Below are positions 9,204 through 19,365 of a stretch of 64,000 nt of DNA, in pieces. The position numbers were made by a program, and so were the translations under genes. Numbering within the stretch: position 1 is the first letter of the stretch; each line of letters opens with the position of its first letter. This stretch comes from Durusdinium trenchii (lineage: Eukaryota; Sar; Dinophyceae; Suessiales; Symbiodiniaceae), in assembly GCA_963970005.1 (NCBI GenBank), contig CAXAMN010026362.1, positions 349,771-413,770 on the forward strand, written 5' to 3'. The notes below the pieces were generated by a model. It was not told the DNA's origin. It saw only the letters and a program-made list of their open reading frames with translations, and ran no database searches.

Positions 9204-12200
9204 GTGCCTCGGAGTCCGAGCGGCGAGCAGCGAGCGCTCGGGCCGGCGAGCGCTCGGGCCGTTGGGCGGCGGGAACGGTGTGCGAGAGGCGAAGGCGGCG
9301 CGCCAAGGGAAGGGCGGCCTCCAAGCTAGAAGCTTCCAAGCTAAGAGCGATGGTGGAGAATAGATGAGAATGGTGGATCGTGTTCGAACCTCCATAGGCT
9401 CATTGTAATGCAGGGGGAGGAGGGATCGAGAGCGAAATTCACCCAAGAAATGCAAAAGGCCATATGAGGGGGACCATGTCCGGTGCTCAAAAATCTTCAG
9501 AGCTGTGTTCAACATGTTGATTGGCTCTGAGATTTGCTTTCGGGGATTGCAACCCCCAAGCTAAGTGGCATACCAGGTTCCACGGAAACAGATGGAATAC
9601 TTGGAACACAAAGGCTCATCTACAAAAATCAATAAACTTTTCTCCCCACGCCGCTTGGTGACGCGCGCGGGAGCTCGTGGCATTCACCTACGGACGACGC
9701 TCAACCGTCCCGAGGAGATTATGCAAGCGATCAGCCATCCAAACTTGATCCGAGCGCTCGACTTCTTTCAGCGCCTAAGCTGACGGAGATGTGATTGCAG
9801 TAACAGGTGCGTCGCCACTAGGAGCAAGGACAGGACGCTACTAGGAACAAGGGCATCGCTGCTAGTAACATGTTGGAGTCAGGAACCCAAAATCAAAACG
9901 GACCTCCAAATGGTCCGCGAGGCTCTTGAACAGACCCAGTTTGGGGAGCCATACCCCCTTATGATTGCAGTAACAAGAAGCTACTAGGAGCAAAGGGCAT
10001 CGCTACTAGTAGCAAGGGCCTTACTAGGAACAATGTTTGCCAGTAGAAACAAGAAGCTTCAATTAGAATTTAATTGGAAGGCTACTAGGAGCCATACCCC
10101 CTGGTGATTCGGACCAAGTTTGTGAGATCGGCCTTTGCGCTTGGCTCACGAAAAGATCCACCCTCCTTGGATAGCCTCAAGTTGAAAGGATCTCAACACA
10201 GCCCAACAACCCAAAACGACGGCACACGCTACGGTGTCACTGGAGGTACAACTGTGGTGCAGCCTTGGTTTTAACCTATGTCCCAGGCGGCACCTTGACC
10301 CAGGCAGAACCAGACGCCGAAACGCCGACCAAGCGCTCCAAAATGCGTTTTCCAGATCCAGTCACCCTTCATTGAGGAAACATGAGAAAACGATGTGTGA
10401 TTTTCCAGTGGATGAATCAAGGATGTTTCAAGCAATCTAGATGTTCGACGACCCAACTTCCATGAAGCCTCAGTTTCCTCTCGAAGGGCTCGCACCTGCC
10501 GCATGCTGCGCTTTTGGCTCATGATGGGAACCAAATGTCCTTCCATTTCCCCGAGCACAGGGTGGGACACACTGCATAGAAGCTTATAGCTAGATGGGAC
10601 ACAGTTCTGGGATAGCTAGGAATGATGGAATCCCACACTTCCCTTCATATTTTTGCACCGATGGAATGCATTTTCGTACAGAAAGACTTGTGTGCAACAC
10701 TGGGCAGCTGGGTTTGTGCACCGAGAGTCTTCCTCACCCAGGTGTGTCACTTCTTTTGGGAGGGGGATGCCAGAGCTCTTCTTGTTTTTCCACACCTCTC
10801 TGGGGAAAACAAACTCCTAATAGCGATGCCCTTGTTACTAGTAGCTGCTTGTTCCTAGTAGTAATGCCAGGAGCTACTAGTAGCGTCCTGGCTCCGTTCG
10901 TAGCGATGCCCGTTGTTCCGTTCATAGCTGCTTGTTCTTGGACGTTTGGAGAAACGGAATCCTGGAGGCCGTGAAGGAGGGCGCGGGATTCCTGGCCGAA
11001 GGCAAGGCCAAGCATCTCTTTCGGCTGCTGCTGGAGGCCGTGAGCTACCTTCATCAACATCGGAGCTTCGGAGCGAACGAAGGATTGGGATCCAGCGTTC
11101 ATCCGAATGGGTGTGGGTAGAGCATGCCATTGCTACGAACGTAGCGATGCCCTTGTTACTAGGTGGAAAGTGTCAAGACTTCATGACTTTGTGTTGCTTT
11201 GGGTTCGGATCCCTGGCCCATCCCCATCCCACTAGTTCTTGAGAAACATAGTTCCAGCAAAGACCATAAGATGAGTATATGATGTTCAAAGTGGCGGGAG
11301 TCACCTGGAGTCTCAGAAAGTACCTCAGAAATTGGGCACATGTCCCTGTTCTTTATGGGATGAGGTCAGGTCCCATTTTCTACAGGGTCTAGGTAGTCAT
11401 TTCTGGTTGAAGACTTACCTTTCTCGTTGCGGGCATGTTTTTAAGTGTTTTTATGGATCCATCCTGCAAAGATGCCGACCTTTTTGGTAGCTTGCCCTTC
11501 TTGGTGCACATGTGTTCTCGTCTCGATGGTGTGGCATGGAGATTGCATGGTGGTGTTAACCCCATTTTGACATGATTCTGACTCAAAAGAGAATGAAATA
11601 TGATTCTGACATGTTAACCATGCCCAGACACTCCATTGCACTGGCATGTTTGCCTACATTCATCCCCTGTTCAACCACCCCAAGGTATTGAATGCTGTTA
11701 AGTAATATGCCAGTCCCCTGGATGCTTTGGGATGTTCTGCTTGATTCATTCTGATTCCTTCACTCGAGTCCAGCCGATCTCGGAGTTGGCTCAAGTCACC
11801 AGACTTGGGTGGTCGGATGGATTGAAAAGGGGTGAATGTGAGAAAAGATGGAAAAGGGACAGGTGAGTATTCCAGCTAGGTAATCCCTTTTGTAAATAGA
11901 AAGGAGTCTTTAAGCTGACGTAACTGCGGGACACCGAAGTAGGACTGAGCAAAGAAGCCATGTCCATGTGTCCATGGTGGACTGCTCGTCAAGGCTAGTG
12001 ACCAAACAACAAGCCATCAGGTAAAAGCCAAATAAGTCAAGGTCCTTGAGCCATGGCGAAGCGAATTTCAGCGTTGCAGCCGAGTGGTGAAATACTCATT
12101 CTAGAAGTCACGCCACCGACAACAGTCCGGGCACTCAAGGAGCAGATCAAGGAGGGACAGCCTTGGGATGAGCTCACTCGCAGCACTACAGGTGTGGAGA

Positions 12201-15200
12201 TCATTGTTGGAGACAGCCAATTGCTGGCTGATGATCTAAAGGTATTGCATGCTGGAATTGCTGAAGATACTGTTGTGAGTGTTGTCTTCAAGCCAAACAA
12301 AGTGATATGCTCCAACAAGGGTGCGATCGACGGTCTTGGTGACATCATTGACTCAGAACTTTTGCTTGTGGTCGAAATTCCGAATGATGATACACAAATT
12401 CATGAAAACGCTTTTGAAGGTTGCCGCACGTTGGCCAAAGTGGCCATTCCGGACTCAGTGACTCTCACTGGAGATGGTGCCTTTCAGAGTTGCAGCTCTT
12501 TGGTCAACGTGACCATCCCAGACTCTGTCACCCACATTGGATCTGGTGCCTTTCAAGGTTGCAACTCTTTGGTGACCGTGACCATCTCGAACTCTGTTAC
12601 CCACATTGCCTTTTGAGATCCAGCTCTTTGCCGAGCTTTGGCCATCCCAGACTCTGTGACCGGAGATGGTGCCTTTCGGGGTGGCAACTCTTTGTCGGAG
12701 CAACCAACGTGATACAGTGATTTCAGTCGACCTCTTTGGTCTTTTTCAGGTTTGGGAGAGTGAGGTTTTTCAGGTTGCAGCCGGATTGAGCATCTTTAGG
12801 CAATACCAGTCCGATGGAGGGTGTCGAAAAGTGGCGCATTCCGGCCAGGACTGACAGACAGGAATGGTCCTGGGTGGTTCCCTCTCCATGTCTTTCATCC
12901 GTTAGACTGAGCCTGTCAGCACCGGCGTAGCCGGCGCAGCGCAGCGCAGGGAGGTCGAAAAGGAAGTATCGACAGGCAGCAAAGGGAACCTGAGTCCTCC
13001 AACCTCCCAACCTACTAGCGATGGCCTCCAAACAAGTAACGATGGCCTCGAACCTTGTCCCCCTTGGCGTCCAAGACATTCCAAGACTATTTTAAAAAAT
13101 TGTCTTTAGGCGACCTGACAAGGAAGTACCTTCACTTGGGTGGTGCCAAATGCAGTCGAACTGGATTTTAAGGCTTCACCAGTTTTTGCGTTGCAGGATG
13201 TTGCGGCGTCAAGCTGCCAAGGCAGTCTGAGTCTTGAAACCGCTCACCTTGACGACCGTGTTTTCGGGGGCTGTAGCTTTCCCTGGGAGAAGGACTTACC
13301 AAAACACTAAACAAGATGGCACCATGGGCATCCCCAATTCACTTCGTTTCAGCGGTACACCAGTTTGCAATGCAGCACATGGGCAAATGTTTGTGCCCAG
13401 CAAGCCTTTATGTTGAAGATAAAGATGGGCAGCGTCATTTGGGGAATATTTGGTAATTAGCCTCTTGTTACTAGTAGTAAGAATGCTCCTAGTAGCGATG
13501 CCAGGAGCCCCTAGTAGCGTCAGCGCCCTTGCTCCTAGTAGTAAGGCCAGGAGCCCCTAGTAGCGTCATATAAGATGGAATCCTTGAAGTATATGCTCCT
13601 TTGATTCTTGCTGTAAACAGAATTGGAAGCCCATGAACACGACCTTTTCTGAATGCTGAGTCCATTTAGATCCCACTCTGGAAGATCTTCCAGAATTTCA
13701 TCAGCGCAGAACAAAAAACAGAACTAGTCGTTAAAAGCCGTGGCCTCCAACACGTAAAAAAGCGCCTCCTTCACTCGCCACCATGAAACTCGCTCCGCTT
13801 CGGGACCGGAGCCTTGCGTTTCCCGGCGCCGAGGATCGTCCACAGCGACGTGAAGTCCGACAACGTGCTGCCACTCGGGTTGTGTCTTTTGTGTGAAGAA
13901 AGGTCCTTAGAACAAGGTTCGCTACTAGGAACAAGTGCATCGCTTTTAGTAACAAGTGCCTTACTAGTAGTAACAACAAGCTATTAGAAAGGTCCTTAGA
14001 AAAACATCTTTCAGAAAGAACTTTTAAGGAACCTAATAGCGATGGCCTCCAACCTACTAGCAAAGAAAGGTCGGTTCCTTGTTGGTTTAATAGAGAGACG
14101 TTTGTTGGAAGGAATAATTGAAAAAAGAACACTCTTTTCAAGCAGGGTGGAGGGACTGTGTTTTGGAATATGTTCATTCAAGCAGCTGAGTGATGTCGAA
14201 ACACCAACCAAGATACTCCGTACGCGTACGGTGAGTCTTCTGCTGATGGCCGATGGCAATAGATCAGGTGATGGTGTGTTCCATTGAAGGTTGAGAAGGT
14301 CTGCAAATGTGCCACTTTGGCAGTCATCGATCCGGCAGTTTTTGGTGGAAAGAACAGCCAGTCCGTGGTCTGCACAGAATGAATTCAAACACCTCGGCTG
14401 CGATTCAGACAAAAAACGGCTGCCAAGTAAAGACCCCCAATGGTTCAAGTAAATCCTGACAGGTGGGCAAAGGGTTTGGTCAGCTGCAAACTTGGTTGGT
14501 CAGAATCAGAACTACGAAGGATGGCCCAGCTTGGTAACAATATGTCTGCAAACAAATGAAGACACACGGTTCCATGTGAATGTCTTATGGCACACTGAAG
14601 CCATCATGTTCTTGGTTACCAGTACTTGATATTGGATCAAAACCGTTCTTTTTCAGGTGTCCACAAGGCGAGGGTGGTGTTCTCCTTGTTGGGTTCCTTA
14701 CGTTGGTTTGACGAAACCCTTCAACGGACTTCGGCTCACCGTGGCTTCAGGATTTCGCCCGATTTGGCCACTTTGCACCTCACTGACTTCGGCTCCTCCC
14801 GCACTCTCCGCGCAGGTGGGATCGCTGAAGCGGCTTCGCATCAGACCCCCTAGCTCTCCGGAGTATGAAGACCACCCAGTCAAATTAGCACTTGTTACTA
14901 GTAGCTATTTGCTACTGGTAGTAGTGCCCTTGTTACTAGTAGCGATGCACTTGTTACTAGTAGCAAATTAGCTACTAATAGCGATGCACCTGTTACTAGT
15001 AGTAGTGCACTGGTGATTGCACTGCTTATTTTTGGGGGCCATGCTAACAGAGTCAACATGTAAGAACCCAACGAATTCTGAAGAGAAAACCTTGTTTGTG
15101 CTTTCGACACTCCCTCCGACTCCTCGGGTGAGGCGACCAGCCGCTGACCTCGACGACGATCGACTTCTCAGCGCCGGAAGTTTTAGCTGGGGAAGAACCA

Positions 15201-17855
15201 ACAGAGAAGCACGATGTGTCGTGGAAAGAAAGGGAAGGAAACCGGGAACGTGCCGTCAGAGCCTGGAGCAGATCTGGAGACCACCTGAGATTTGTTGGGT
15301 CACTGATCTTCAAACCTGGTGCAGCATTTGCCGGAGAACTGCCATGGATTGGTGGAAGTATGCAAGTTGGATGCGCGTCGAGTCATGCCAGAAAGGAATT
15401 AGAGGTTGCTCAAGAAAGGATCATCGATGATCCACTGATCTACTCGTCGTAGAAAAAATGTTTGTGCAAGAGGGTTATATTTAACCCCAATATCCAAGAT
15501 TTCGGAATGGCCACTAAATCATCAGGTGAAAGCACTGCGCAGTTGCATGAAAAACATGTTTAATGCGTGCCGCTAGATGCAGCTAGATGATTGTCACCCT
15601 TTGTTCTCAGCTTTTCGTGCATTGAGGTAACACCAGTTCAGGGGTCCGGTTTTCGCATGGTGCGATCGAAGTATCTCTTGCACATCAACGACCTTCCCCG
15701 TTTCACAGTATGCGGATCACCACGGGGGATGCCATGCTGGGCCCTGCTCGGGCCGTTTCTGCGACCGTTCCACATCGAGACTCGCCACTCGAGGTCTGGG
15801 GCGCTGGCCTTTGCTTATATTACATGCTCACAGGCACGAGTCGACGAGTGAGGGAGGCCATCGCTAGGAACAAGAAGCTACTAAGTGCATTACTACTAGT
15901 AGCTAGAAGCTACTAGGAGCGAAGGGCATCGCTACTAGGAGCAAGGATGCTACTAGGGGCGCTCCTGGCCTTACTACCAGTAGCAAGAATGCTACTAGGT
16001 TGGAGGGCATCGCTATTTGGTTGTCGATCGGTACCTTTCGGCGATGTGGGCCATCAGGCGCGATCGGCGATCGGGTCGTTAGATTTTGTTCGGATGGGAT
16101 TTCATGGGAGAGTGGTATGCTGAGAGGGTTTCTTGAATCCTTTCGGTATTGGTCAAGTTTCCCATTAGGGGTTGTGTCCAAATCACCTGCAAGAATTGCC
16201 ATGCTTGCTCCTTGTGGAAAGCTTTGGCTTACATCTTTTGGACTTCGGACTTCGTGCAGGGGCGGCCCCAAATCTAAAGCAGGAGACGCACGGAACCTGA
16301 TGCAGGTCATTTTGGCGAAACCGGACCCTGCGGATCTGAATCCGGGCCACCAAAGAAGAAGACCTCATGACCTCATGGTCTGAAAGTCCTCGAACTTCGA
16401 GAGGATGAGGCAAGTGTTCAACTCAGGTATTTCTGGGCAGACAGTTTTCAACTCCCATCCCGCACAAAGTCACCCTTCAAGAAATGAAACAAGAAAGCCA
16501 AACGTCGACCAACAGTAGGCCGGTTGGCACGCAACGAACCCAGCTCCATCGCCGTTCCGACGGCCAGGACGTCTTCCCCGGAGCATCATCCGATTTACGT
16601 GCTTCTTGGAATCGAGGGTCGAACTGAGAGGGTCGAACTTCAGCAGTGTGAAAGTGGGAATGCCCAGGTGTCCTTTTGTCCGCTCCTCTACATGGGGTAG
16701 CCTTTTTGAACGAAAAGCAATCAAAAAACTGTTGTTTAGCCCGCTCCTACTTATTAAGTAAGGGAATATGCTACTACATGCTGTTACATATGGATGCAGG
16801 ATAGCTTCACGTGTGGAAATGTCATGGCACCGACTTCCCAATGTGTTTGACGTGGAAATCGGCTTCTTTTCGATATGCATGGAACAGATGCCCATAGCTA
16901 TCCGCTTACACAAACATTTAAATCCTGTTGGACTTGGATCAGCCCAGAAACTTGAAGCTCCAGTTGCCATTCCTATTCGGTTGGAGGCCATCGCTACTAG
17001 GGTGCAGCTCCCGTTGCCGGTCGCCACCAAGGCTTTGAAGATTTCTGCGACGCCGTCCAGTCGTCCGCCATCAGCTGCAGCGGCCCACATTGGCGAGCAG
17101 TCTCCGACGACTGCAAGGCTGCGTTGTTTTGGTGCAAAGTAGAAGGTGGGTCCTAGTAGCGTCCTTGCTCCTAGTAGCTATGCCAGGAGCCCCTAGTAGC
17201 TCTACTACAAGGTGGGTCCTGATCTCAAACAACACAAGGTGAGCTCGGTGGTCATTTGAGATGGGATATGTTTGGGAATTTGAGGGAGCACGATAAGACA
17301 CACCTGTGGCTAATATTATAATTCTTGCATGTTTCTCACTTCATCTCTTCCAAAGGGTCACCTCCCGTCGGTTGGTCACTGTCCCAGGCCACAGTGCGGT
17401 ACTGCTTGGCGCTGGAGAAGGGGCAGAGACCGGCCATTCGACATCGCGAAGTCAGAGAAGTCATGAGAAAAGTCGATTTGGAAGACTCTCGTGGCCTCCA
17501 CCCTAGAAGCGATGGCCTCCAACCTACCAGTGATATCTAGTGTCCGGTGATATCCGTTGAGCTTTTCGTGGTCTGTAGTGGCCAGCCCCCCCCAAGAATG
17601 AGCTCGAATTTTGCCTCCACCAATGTGGAACCATGTGATTTCATGTGAAGATATGTGAAGAGATGAACTCAACATGAACATGTAGATATTTATATACAAT
17701 TGCAGGCATGTCTTGAAGCGACCTTCGACTTCGCCTGAGGCTGCCATGGTGATCTTGCAGATGAGTTGGCTCCGTCGTGGCGACGAGGCCCTCCGCCGTG
17801 CCAGTGCCCCAGCGCGGCCGCAGCGGCGAGTCCCGTTGACATCGAGTGGCGGTGA
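9153..17855 (+). CDS. Protein kinase gene, multi-exon (CAMK-like Ser/Thr kinase)
   Basis: This is a joined gene model. Exons: 9153-9203, 9715-9770, 10952-11062, 13834-13878, 14751-14815, 15133-15215, 15794-15847, 17001-17138, 17388-17490, and possibly 17761-17855. In order they encode VAIK (beta-3 Lys), a Glu-bearing alphaC followed by ISHPNLIRALDFF, the alphaE helix HLFRLLLEAVSYLH, the catalytic loop IVHSDVKSDN, LTDFGSS, SAPEVLAGEEPTEKHD, VWGAGLCLYYMLTG, a GPHW..VSDDCKA segment and a QRPAIR segment. Most junctions agree in phase, which is strong evidence of real exons. The catalytic Asp and Lys and the DFG Asp are kept, but HRD reads HSD. The hinge region after DFF is short or lies in an unseen exon. 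The glycine-rich loop is upstream and uncertain. Substrate and pathway are unknown. Confidence 0.85.
9715..9770 (+). CDS. Kinase exon: alphaC Glu and HPN
   Basis: The acceptor is CCGTCCCGAG followed by G. It starts in phase 0, so HREF joins EIMQAISHPNLIRALDFF, a textbook alphaC-beta-4 segment. No GT donor follows; GCGCCT at 9771 gives phase 2. Confidence 0.8.
9803..10090. repeat. Modular repeat clusters (two blocks)
   Basis: Forward modules at 9803-9870 and 9963-10090 flank about 90 nt of other sequence. Both follow GATTGCAGTAACA, a direct repeat seen at about 9793 and 9964. The phrase GGAGCCATACCCCC is also repeated. A local duplication is likely. Confidence 0.7.
10813..10930. repeat. Modular repeat cluster before a kinase exon
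   Basis: Reverse-sense words such as GCGATGCCCTTGTTACTAG and AGCTGCTTGTTCCTAGTAG end within about 25 nt of the kinase exon at 10952. Confidence 0.75.
10952..11062 (+). CDS. Kinase exon: alphaD-alphaE
   Basis: It encodes NGILEAVKEGAGFL, then KAKHLFRLLLEAVSYLHQH. This matches the alphaD-alphaE region up to the catalytic loop. The start is uncertain: TTTGGAG at 10951 fits phase 2, while CATAG at 10927 would add CLFLDVWR. The 3' end is set by phase to the next exon: CATCG joins GATCGTC. That implies an intron starting GAGCTT, a GA donor. Confidence 0.75.
11063..12030. other. Kinase intron, first part
   Basis: It holds one short modular word near 11130-11160. No exon is seen in the rest. Overlapping open frames at 11389-11647 on the minus strand look non-coding. 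Confidence 0.5.
12053..12616 (+). CDS. Ubiquitin-like plus BspA-type LRR_5 protein, nested in a kinase intron
   Basis: The frame runs from ATG to TGA without introns (187 codons). Residues 1-77 resemble a ubiquitin-like fold: a VRALKEQIKE helix, then LLADDLKVLHAGIAEDTVVS, matching the ubiquitin pattern around its lower helix and last strand. Residues about 100-186 hold LRR_5 (BspA-like) repeats of about 23 residues, with IPDSVTHIGSGAFQGCNSL as the unit. Such genes form large families in dinoflagellates (family knowledge, not checked). It lies on the same strand inside the intron 11063-13833 of the kinase gene. Downstream repeats continue in other frames to about 12715, so the gene seems truncated by small deletions and an early stop. 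Lack of introns suggests retroposition. Confidence 0.7.
   Translation: MAKRISALQPSGEILILEVTPPTTVRALKEQIKEGQPWDELTRSTTGVEIIVGDSQLLADDLKVLHAGIAEDTVVSVVFKPNKVICSNKGAIDGLGDIIDSELLLVVEIPNDDTQIHENAFEGCRTLAKVAIPDSVTLTGDGAFQSCSSLVNVTIPDSVTHIGSGAFQGCNSLVTVTISNSVTHIAF
12617..12715 (+). pseudogene. Decayed C-terminal LRR_5 repeats
   Basis: After the stop at 12614-12616 the DNA still matches the LRR unit (CCAGCTCTTTG..., CCCAGACTCTGTGAC, GGTGCCTTTCGGGG), but in a shifted frame with a missing segment. The gene once extended further. Confidence 0.65.
13455..13570. repeat. Modular repeat cluster
   Basis: Reverse-sense words AGTAAGGCCAGGAGCCCC and GCGATGCCAGGAGCCCC are joined by TAGTAG. A smaller pair of GATGGCCTCCAA words lies at 13018-13045. 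Confidence 0.75.
13834..13878 (+). CDS. Kinase exon: catalytic loop HSDVKSDN
   Basis: The acceptor is CGGCGCCGAG followed by G and the donor is GTTGTG. It encodes IVHSDVKSDNVLPL. Asp and Lys of the catalytic loop and the metal-binding Asn are present. The Arg of HRD is Ser. Confidence 0.8.
13915..14075. repeat. Modular repeat cluster, partly inverted
   Basis: Forward TAACAAGTGCCTTA and GAACAAGTGCATCG words are followed by a hairpin-like AGGTCCTTAGAAA...TTCTTTTAAGGAACC and reverse GCGATGGCCTCC words. Confidence 0.7.
14751..14815 (+). CDS. Kinase exon: DFG
   Basis: The acceptor is GTGGCTTCAG followed by G; the donor is GTGGGA after CGCGCAG. It encodes ISPDLATLHLTDFGSSRTLR. Phase 2 in and phase 1 out both match the neighbouring exons. 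Confidence 0.8.
14885..15015. repeat. Modular repeat cluster
   Basis: Reverse-sense GCGATGCACTTGTTACTAG and AGCTATTTGCTACTGGTAG words occur between the DFG and APE exons of the kinase. Confidence 0.75.
15133..15215 (+). CDS. Kinase exon: activation segment and APE
   Basis: The acceptor GGGTGAG followed by GC completes the Gly codon left by the DFG exon. It encodes a DQPLTSTTIDFSAPEV stretch, then LAGEEPTEKHD, and ends before GTGTCG. Thr and Ser residues ahead of APE are possible activation-loop sites. Confidence 0.8.
15794..15847 (+). CDS. Kinase exon: subdomain IX
   Basis: The acceptor is GCCACTCGAG followed by GTC. It encodes VWGAGLCLYYMLTGTSRR in 18 whole codons. With the preceding Asp it forms the conserved D-V-W-x-x-G pattern. 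The donor GTGAGG is followed at once by GAGGCCATCGCTAGGAACAA, i.e. modular repeat. Confidence 0.85.
15848..17000 (+). other. Kinase intron bounded by modular repeat at both ends
   Basis: It starts GTGAGGGAGGCCATCGC and ends GTTGGAGGCCATCG then CTACTAG, with the exon resuming at the next base in the same phase. A module array fills 15850-16010. Inside, at 16733-16815, is a copy of the palindromic element in reverse sense. This is the clearest case of the modular repeat supplying splice signals. Confidence 0.7.
16733..16815 (-). mobile_element. Palindromic element, reverse copy
   Basis: TTTAGCCCGCTCCTACTTA, then TTAAGTAAGGG, then GATGCAGGATAGCTTCACG. This is the same order as in the reverse copy at 19357-19473. 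Confidence 0.55.
17001..17138 (+). CDS. Kinase exon: subdomain X
   Basis: It starts directly after CTACTAG in phase 0 and ends at AAA before GTAGAA (46 codons). It encodes GFEDFCDAVQSSAISCSG, then PHWRAVSDDCKAALFW. This fits the F-x-G-P-x-W...VS..AKDL pattern of CAMK-type kinases. Confidence 0.8.
17143..17205. repeat. Modular repeat cluster directly after a kinase exon
   Basis: TCCTAGTAGCGTCCTTGCTC and GCTATGCCAGGAGCCCC words begin about 15 nt inside the intron that starts at 17139. Confidence 0.75.
17388..17490 (+). CDS. Kinase exon: subdomain XI and following helix
   Basis: The acceptor is ACTGTCCCAG and phase 0 matches the previous exon. It encodes CLALEKGQRPAIRHREVREV and then MRKVDLEDS. 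The QRPAIR Arg fits the conserved Arg of subdomain XI. The tail REVMRKVDLEDS resembles the helix before an EF-hand loop, but no loop is seen. The donor GTGGCCTCCACC is itself modular repeat. Confidence 0.65.
17761..17855 (+). CDS. Possible terminal kinase exon
   Basis: The acceptor is GATCTTGCAG. Read in the phase left by the previous exon it gives HELAPSWRRGPPP, an Ala-rich run and DIEWR before TGA. Another frame gives MSWLRRGDEALRRAS, which is helix-like. I cannot decide between them. Confidence 0.3.
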
Positions 17856-17999
17856 GATGGCACCGGAGGGCGAGCCGGGCGAGCACGGCGCTGGGGCACC
17901 TTGGCCAGAACAACTGTAGAAGCCTCCAACCTACTAGAGATGGCCTCCAACCTATTTTCACCAGGTTGGTTTCGACAGTTCTTTGCTGTTTGTGTTCAT

Positions 18000-19040
18000 C
18001 ATCAGGTTCAGGTGGAATCTGTGCAACTCTCAACCTGAATGGACGGGAAAAGCGACGTGGATGAGTTCCACGACTCATCTTGTGTTCCAAAAGGCTGAAG
18101 ATGTCAGCACAGTCTCCCATAGTCTCTGGAGAATCAACTTGGCCGGGTTTGGGGGCCTTTGAGGCCATGTCCATCGACACCGGCAGCTTCCGAAACAGCA
18201 AGGCTGTTTTTGCTAAGCTCCTTCCCGTACGGGCCACTTGGACGTGGGGAACTTGGTCTATCTTCAGCGATGAGGGACATGCGGAGACAATCCAGCTTAC
18301 AACGGTATTGGTGATTCAGGGGGCTAGTGCCCACGGGCGCCGACCCCCGGTCTAGGAGCTATACAGTTTGTTATTTTTGTGACTAGGGGAGGGGGCATGG
18401 TGTCAACTGTGCGATTGGCCCCAAAGAAACTTCTTCATGGACACAATCCTTTTTGGAACCCACAAGGGACATCAAGGGACCGCGCGAACCCGCGCGCGGA
18501 CTCCAGTGGCGCGCGCAGTCCCTGGGGGTTCCCGTCTCGTAGGCGGTGGTAATAGGCGCAGCCAGAGGCGAGGGCGGGGTCGAACCCAGGACCAAGACCT
18601 GGGCAACGCTTTTTCCTGAGACAAAATCTTAACAGTCCCACAAGACTAGAAAAAGTCGACAAATGTCAACGAAGCGGCACATAATTAAGTAGGAGCAAGG
18701 ACGCTACTAGGGGCTCCTGGCATCGCTACTAGGAGCAAGGATGCTATTAGGGTATGTTGGTCAGTGTGACGGCAGCGTGCCATCGCCCACCGCTCACCGG
18801 AGTCCCTCGTTCCAGGAACACGCCGGCCCCGCTCCGCTCACGCTCTTGTTCATCGGCCTAGACCGGGGTCGGCGGATTAGTTCAACAGACTTGAGGATGT
18901 TTAGTCAATCTCAAAGGTAGGAGTGGGCTTGAGGGGAAGAGAAGGTCCGCCCAAAGTAGTCGGATGGGATGGATGATGGCCGCATATGTTTACAGTAGGA
19001 CCTGAGACGGGGCTAGACGTTTTCTGACGCAGTCCGGAGA
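18000..19040. other. No secure gene; one modular cluster
   Basis: Open frames exist on both strands over 17.64-18.36 kb, but none has a recognisable product. A GC-rich stretch lies at 18475-18600. A small forward module cluster lies at 18690-18750. A GC-rich, exon-like stretch at 18770-18870 has stops in all frames. Confidence 0.35.
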
Positions 19041-19053
19041 TGACGCTTCTGGG

Positions 19054-19365
19054 ATGTCTAGGCCATCCAAAAGAGGCGGAAAAGTGGACCACGCAAGAAA
19101 GATCTTCAAGGCTCCAGGATTGCCCTGCTCCACCATAGTTCGCCAAGAGCACAGCCAAGCAACTCCAAAAAGGGAAGAGCGATCTTTGGAAGTTGTGTAC
19201 GCTGCTGCGTGCTTGATCAAAGCTTTTCACCCTGCAGTTGAAAGAAGGGTGATTGAAATGATGCAGACGTTCCACCAGTCAAAAGACCTGCAGGGTGCAT
19301 TCCCCACCAATTCGGTTGAATTAGTCAACACCTTTACTTTGCCCGTGGCCCTGCCCCCTACTTAA
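19054..19365 (+). CDS. Unrecognised open frame, truncated by a mobile element
   Basis: It has 103 codons from ATG and reads SLEVVYAAACLIKAFHPAVE then RRVIEMMQTFHQSKDLQ. The composition is protein-like, with no known domain. The frame stops only inside the palindromic element that begins at about 19357. The true product may continue in the open frame at 19463-19899. No intron signals are obvious. A retroelement-derived or unknown gene is possible. Confidence 0.35.
   Translation: MSRPSKRGGKVDHARKIFKAPGLPCSTIVRQEHSQATPKREERSLEVVYAAACLIKAFHPAVERRVIEMMQTFHQSKDLQGAFPTNSVELVNTFTLPVALPPT

Noticed and set aside
12020..12052. Possible spliced-leader relic before the LRR gene (AAGCCAAATAAGTCAAGG)
   Set aside because: It resembles the dinoflagellate spliced leader only loosely, and I saw no clear 22-nt match in the window.
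17641..18237. 198-codon minus-strand open frame
   Set aside because: It overlaps kinase-gene exons and introns on +, no domain is visible, and part of it is translated modular repeat.
18560..18610. Reverse-strand B-box-like GGGTTCGACCCC
   Set aside because: The flanking bases do not pair as a T stem and no A box lies at the right distance.
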